DNA from: Candidatus Kuenenia stuttgartensis
GTDB taxonomy: Bacteria; Bacteroidota; Bacteroidia; Flavobacteriales_D; Crocinitomicaceae
DNA length: 9,247 nt
Assembly (NCBI GenBank): GCA_943326025.2
Contig: CALPRR020000091.1
Location: forward strand, 1-9,247
Direction of reading: 5' to 3'
Both the position numbers and the translations under genes were made by a program. The notes under the pieces are model-generated. The model was given only the letters and a program-made list of their open reading frames with translations. It was not told the DNA's origin and searched no databases. The number at the start of each line of letters is the position of its first letter. Positions within the stretch are counted from its first letter, which is position 1. Below, piece after piece: positions 6,003-9,247 of the stretch.

Positions 6003-6728
6003 ATGGAAGCATTTTTAGTATACTTAGGTTTAATCGGAGCAGTTATTTTGGGTGGAATTATTGTCACTTATCTTCATGCTGCTAATAAAAATAAATTCAT
6101 AAAACTGATGTTAAGTTTTAGTGGTGGTTTTTTATTAGCCATTGCTTTTACACATTTTGTTCCTGAATTATATGCCTCTGAAACTAAAAATATTGGACTA
6201 TTTATTTTACTTGGATTCTTAATTCAATTGGTTTTAGAGTTTTTCTCCGGCGGAATAGAGCACGGTCACGTTCATGTTCACAAGGGACAAAAAATGCCAT
6301 GGGGTTTATTTATTTCTCTTTCTGCTCATTCTGTATTAGAAGGAATACCATTGGGGAATCAATATGCTGGAATTGAAGTTGGCCATGAACACGGAGAACA
6401 TTCATTGTTGTTTGGGATTTTGTTTCACCAATTACCTGTTGCTGTTGCTTTAATGACGCTTCTGTTGAATACAAACATCTCTAAATTAAAAGCGTGGTTA
6501 ATTTTGATTGCTTTTGGAATAATGACTCCCCTTGGATTAACGATCGGATTAATTTCTTCAACTGCTGCTTCATTCTTAGACTTCAACATGATATTAGCAA
6601 TTGTAGTTGGTATGTTTCTTCACATTTCTACAACAATCATTTTTGAAACAAGCGAGAATCACAAGTTTAACATCCTAAAACTAACTAGTATTTTAATTGG
6701 ATGTACACTTGCATTTTTGATGCATTAA
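6003..6728 (+). CDS. ZIP family metal transporter
   Basis: A 241-residue inner-membrane divalent-metal permease, probably for zinc or iron uptake. About eight membrane segments can be drawn. The helix-4 signature HSVLEGIPLG is at 109-118 (metal ligands His109 and Glu113) and the helix-5 signature HQLPVAVAL at 142-150 (His142). SFSGGFLLAIAFTHFVPE at 38-55 is the typical helix-2 block. Two His-rich loops are present: EHGHVHVHKG at 86-95 between helices 3 and 4, and GHEHGEH at 127-133 between helices 4 and 5; the former is the usual metal-capture loop. In many bacterial ZIPs helix 5 reads HxxPE, but here Pro145 is followed by Val, so one ligand of the second metal site is missing. It follows the methyltransferase with no gap. 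Metal specificity cannot be read from sequence. Confidence 0.92.
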   Translation: MEAFLVYLGLIGAVILGGIIVTYLHAANKNKFIKLMLSFSGGFLLAIAFTHFVPELYASETKNIGLFILLGFLIQLVLEFFSGGIEHGHVHVHKGQKMPWGLFISLSAHSVLEGIPLGNQYAGIEVGHEHGEHSLLFGILFHQLPVAVALMTLLLNTNISKLKAWLILIAFGIMTPLGLTIGLISSTAASFLDFNMILAIVVGMFLHISTTIIFETSENHKFNILKLTSILIGCTLAFLMH

Positions 6729-6746
6729 ACTTTCTTTTTTTTCGAT

Positions 6747-7541
6747 TTAATCAATACCAATACTTTCCAATCGATATTTTTTCCTATGTAACATAACATT
6801 TTTCTCAGCTACTGCTTGTAAATAATAACATAGTCTGGCACCTAATTTACCATAGTAATTTGTGCCAACTGGGCATTCATTAAAAATTGCTGCATAAAAA
6901 CAAAAGGCTGTTAAATAAGAACCTTTTAAACTCGGGTGTATTCCATCTTTAAAATACAAATTAACATCCCTCCTTCTAATCCTAGAATCTTTCCATGCCA
7001 TACCAACAGGAACAACTCCAATATTATATTTTTTACTTAAATTCAAATATTGACTATTGATTTTATTTGCCATTTTCAAAAAGGTATTTGATCCTTTTAT
7101 TGGCTTATAGCCATCACGATAACCCCAAGTCATATAAAATAACATTTTGGTGTAAGGATTATTCTTTTGAATCATTGCGATAATTCGTTCTAAGGCCGGC
7201 AAAGTTTTATGATGAATAATAGATGAATCTTTAAGGAATTCTCGACTAGAACCTTGTATAATCACATAATCCCAATCCTGACTTTCAATAGCTTTTTTGA
7301 CTTCATCACGATTGGAATGTCCAAAAATAGTCTCCTTTGCTTTTGCACAATCTTCTACATAAACTTTTTTTCCATTTAAAATAGCTATTCCTTTAAAAAT
7401 AGTTGGCATTTTGTTTTGAAATGTCAAACTATTTCCGATGAATAAAATTTTTATTTTTTCATTATCATTTGGTTTAAAGTAAATTACTAGAGTAATTATC
7501 ACGATAAACAAAACCAAAATAATGTCCCAATACTTCTTCAT
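6747..7541 (-). CDS. Membrane-anchored SGNH/GDSL-type hydrolase
   Basis: A 264-residue protein with one N-terminal membrane helix (about residues 6-22) and a periplasmic or extracytoplasmic hydrolase domain. The block I nucleophile is Ser38 in ILFIGNSLT (Asn in place of the usual Asp before Ser). DYVIIQGSSRE at 91-101 and the YMTWGYRDG block at 136-144 follow. The catalytic Asp199 and His202 lie in KDGIHPSLKG. These proteins remove acyl groups from glycans or lipids. An alternative start upstream at 7595 would overlap the sugar transferase gene by 31 bases; the ATG at 7541 gives a clean Lys-Lys-then-hydrophobic anchor. It starts 23 bases after the phosphoglycosyl transferase stop, on the same strand, so it is probably the last gene of the glycan operon. 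Substrate unknown; a role in trimming O-acetyl groups is inference. Confidence 0.85.
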   Translation of the reverse strand: MKKYWDIILVLFIVIITLVIYFKPNDNEKIKILFIGNSLTFQNKMPTIFKGIAILNGKKVYVEDCAKAKETIFGHSNRDEVKKAIESQDWDYVIIQGSSREFLKDSSIIHHKTLPALERIIAMIQKNNPYTKMLFYMTWGYRDGYKPIKGSNTFLKMANKINSQYLNLSKKYNIGVVPVGMAWKDSRIRRRDVNLYFKDGIHPSLKGSYLTAFCFYAAIFNECPVGTNYYGKLGARLCYYLQAVAEKNVMLHRKKYRLESIGID

Positions 7542-7564
7542 TATAATATAAATTAATACTTTCC

Positions 7565-8152
7565 TTAGCGAATCATTTTGAGAAAAGTTAACCACATAAT
7601 TTTTAAATCTTGAATAATCGTGGGATTTGCAAGATATTTTTTATTCAACTCTAACTTAGCTGGCATTACTTCGGTGATATATGTTTGTTTAGGGTTTTCA
7701 GAATTACCTAAAATTTCATTTTCTTTAAAATATTCTAAAGAAGCATAATCCGTGATTCCAGGTTTCACATTTAAAACCTTTCTTTGTTCATCTGAATACA
7801 AATCAACATATTCTTTTACTTCAGGACGAGGACCAACAATACTCATATCTCCTTTTAGCACATTTATAAATTGAGGAAATTCATCTAATTTCAATTTACG
7901 TAATATCAATCCGACTTTTGTTATTCGAGCATCTTTCATTCCAATCGTTAGTTTACCTTCTTTATCTGCATCCACTCGCATAGATCTAAATTTCATTAGC
8001 TTAAAAGGAATTCCTTTTTTACCGATTCGTTCTTGAAGATAAAACATTCCTCCACGACTTTCAAAAATGATGAAAAAAGAGATTAACAATCCAAAAGGAA
8101 GAAAAATCAATAAGATTATACTCGAAGTTATTATGTCAAAAATTCGTTTCAC
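7565..8152 (-). CDS. PglC-type phosphoglycosyl transferase (polyprenyl-phosphate sugar-1-phosphate transferase)
   Basis: A 195-residue monotopic membrane enzyme that moves a sugar-1-phosphate from a UDP-sugar to undecaprenyl phosphate, the first membrane step of surface glycan assembly. The N-terminal hydrophobic re-entrant helix spans about 5-30. FKLMKFRSMR at 50-59 and the catalytic dyad Asp90-Glu91 in KLDEFPQFINVLKGDMS are the bacterial sugar transferase signatures, followed by VGPRPE at 106-111 and KPGITDYAS at about 129-137. Length equals that of the minimal PglC core, without the extra N-terminal domain of WbaP or WcaJ. The start codon is GTG at 8152; it shares bases with the stop of the aminotransferase gene (GTGA), so the two are translationally coupled. 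The aminotransferase neighbour suggests an amino-sugar donor. Confidence 0.94.
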   Translation of the reverse strand: MKRIFDIITSSIILLIFLPFGLLISFFIIFESRGGMFYLQERIGKKGIPFKLMKFRSMRVDADKEGKLTIGMKDARITKVGLILRKLKLDEFPQFINVLKGDMSIVGPRPEVKEYVDLYSDEQRKVLNVKPGITDYASLEYFKENEILGNSENPKQTYITEVMPAKLELNKKYLANPTIIQDLKIMWLTFLKMIR

Positions 8153-9247
8153 CCAATTACTTGTTTAACTGCATTTACAACTGCATTCACAACAATTACT
8201 ATTTGCTCATCTGTTAAATCCACGAAAATTGGTAATGATATTTCCCTTACAAAATTATCTTCTGCCACAGGATAATACGATAAATTATAACCCAAATTCG
8301 TATAAAAAGACATTTTAGGAACAGGAATAAAATGCACGTTTACAGATACATCTTGATCAAATATCTTTTGAATAATTGCATCTCTTTGCTCTTCAGAAAT
8401 GTTTTTGATTCTCAAAGGAAACAAATGATAACAAGTTTCTTTGTTTTCTTCAGCAACAATTGGTAATTCAGCCCAATCATTTTCACTTAACAAATCGATG
8501 TATTTTAAAGCAATGTGCTTACGAATTGGTAAGGTTTCACGATCGTATCGCTCTAATTCAACTTGACCAATCGCTGCTGCCATATCTGTCATATTGCATT
8601 TATAACCAGCCTCAACGATATCGTATTTCCAATTCCCTTTTTGCGTTTTTGCTAAAGCATCTTTATTTTGACCATGTAACGTTTTAATACATAAGTCAGC
8701 GTATATCTTTGCATTATCAAAAGGTGCGGGGAAATTTAAAGCAATTGCTCCTCCTTCTCCTGTTGTCAAGTTTTTTACTGCATGAAATGAAAAAACAGAA
8801 ACATCGGTTAATGAGCCAGCTCTTTTTCCATTGTACCAAGCTCCAAAAGAATGAGCAGAATCTGAAAGAACCAAAATTCGACCTAACATTTCTTGTTCTT
8901 TCGTTACCGCTTTGAAAATTCCTTTTTTAGTAACAACCAAGTTATTTATTTCATTGTAATCACAAGGATAACCTCCAAAATCAACCGGCATTATCACTTT
9001 TGTGTTAACTGTTATTGCTTTTTCAATTTCTTTGTAAGAAATATTAAAATCATGCGCATTAACATCAACAAAAACAGGTTTTGCTCCACAATGCATTACT
9101 ACATTTGCTGTTGCTGAATAAGTATAAGCCGGTAAAATAACTTCATCCCCTTCCCCAACACCAAACCATCTTAAAATTGTCTCCAAACCTGCAGTTGCGC
9201 TATTTAAACACAACGTAGCTTGATTACCACAATATTCAGTAATTTCT
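8149..9247 (-). CDS. DegT/DnrJ/EryC1/StrS sugar aminotransferase, N-terminus outside window
   Basis: A pyridoxal-phosphate aminotransferase that adds an amino group to a nucleotide-linked 4-keto (or 3-keto) sugar. About 365 residues are visible; the frame stays open to the right edge (GNQATLCLNSATAGLE precedes the rest), so a short N-terminal part is missing and the TTG at 9213 is not the start. Family motifs in order: LNSATAGLE for cofactor phosphate, DEVILPAYTYSATANVV, the DSAHSFGA cofactor-ring Asp at about 8862-8840, and the Schiff-base Lys at 8773-8775 in SFHAVKNLTTGEGGAI. GYKCNMTDMAAAIGQVELE is the typical late block. Stop overlaps the start of the PglC-type gene. The pairing with PglC resembles bacillosamine-type loci (PglE), but no PglD acetyltransferase is visible. 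Exact sugar is unknown. Confidence 0.93.
   Translation of the reverse strand, partial: EITEYCGNQATLCLNSATAGLETILRWFGVGEGDEVILPAYTYSATANVVMHCGAKPVFVDVNAHDFNISYKEIEKAITVNTKVIMPVDFGGYPCDYNEINNLVVTKKGIFKAVTKEQEMLGRILVLSDSAHSFGAWYNGKRAGSLTDVSVFSFHAVKNLTTGEGGAIALNFPAPFDNAKIYADLCIKTLHGQNKDALAKTQKGNWKYDIVEAGYKCNMTDMAAAIGQVELERYDRETLPIRKHIALKYIDLLSENDWAELPIVAEENKETCYHLFPLRIKNISEEQRDAIIQKIFDQDVSVNVHFIPVPKMSFYTNLGYNLSYYPVAEDNFVREISLPIFVDLTDEQIVIVVNAVVNAVKQVIG

Noticed and set aside
6723..6752. Possible bidirectional terminator between the ZIP and SGNH genes (T-run at 6731-6742)
   Set aside because: Only a 6-bp AT stem (ATTAAA with TTTAAT) around a 16-base loop can be drawn, too weak to call although the T-run is suggestive.

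Overview
The window is strongly AT-rich and looks like chromosome from a member of the Bacteroidota, most likely class Flavobacteriia. The evidence is an S46 dipeptidyl-peptidase of the DPP11 type, the Bacteroidota-style -7 promoter octamer TAnnTTTG in front of four genes, little sign of Shine-Dalgarno sites, and a Bacteroidota-type PadR regulator followed by a small-domain membrane-protein gene. No rRNA, tRNA, CRISPR array, insertion sequence, integrase or phage gene was seen. No gap between genes exceeds about 160 bases.

Layout, left to right. (1) On the minus strand, a PadR-type repressor (51-389) overlaps the first codons of a gene that runs off the left edge (1-54). (2) A secreted S46 peptidase gene (527-2662, minus) has its own -7 promoter element and a good intrinsic terminator. 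Its active site carries the Arg that marks the Asp/Glu-specific DPP11 branch. (3) Diverging from it is an unrecognised multi-spanning membrane protein (2768-3460, plus). Its stop codon starts a degenerate 20-bp tandem repeat, followed by two hairpins in the convergent gap. (4) A tight minus-strand operon siaB-siaC-coaE (5150 to 3619) joins a SiaB-family kinase and its SiaC-family partner to dephospho-CoA kinase. (5) Diverging from it are a SAM methyltransferase and a ZIP metal transporter (5268-6728, plus), joined stop-to-start. (6) The right third (6747-9247, minus) is the downstream end of a surface-glycan locus: a DegT-type sugar aminotransferase cut by the right edge, a PglC-type phosphoglycosyl transferase with a GTGA overlap, and a membrane-anchored SGNH hydrolase.

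How the parts may work together. The glycan genes fit a pathway that makes a nucleotide-linked amino sugar, transfers the sugar phosphate to undecaprenyl phosphate, and perhaps trims or deacylates the product. The SiaB/SiaC pair is the most intriguing regulatory item. In Pseudomonas these proteins form a partner switch with a PP2C phosphatase (SiaA) and a diguanylate cyclase (SiaD), but neither is visible here and the pair is instead translationally joined to coaE. Most other genes look like ordinary flavobacterial housekeeping or accessory genes. I do not see a clear undescribed defence or mobile system in this window.
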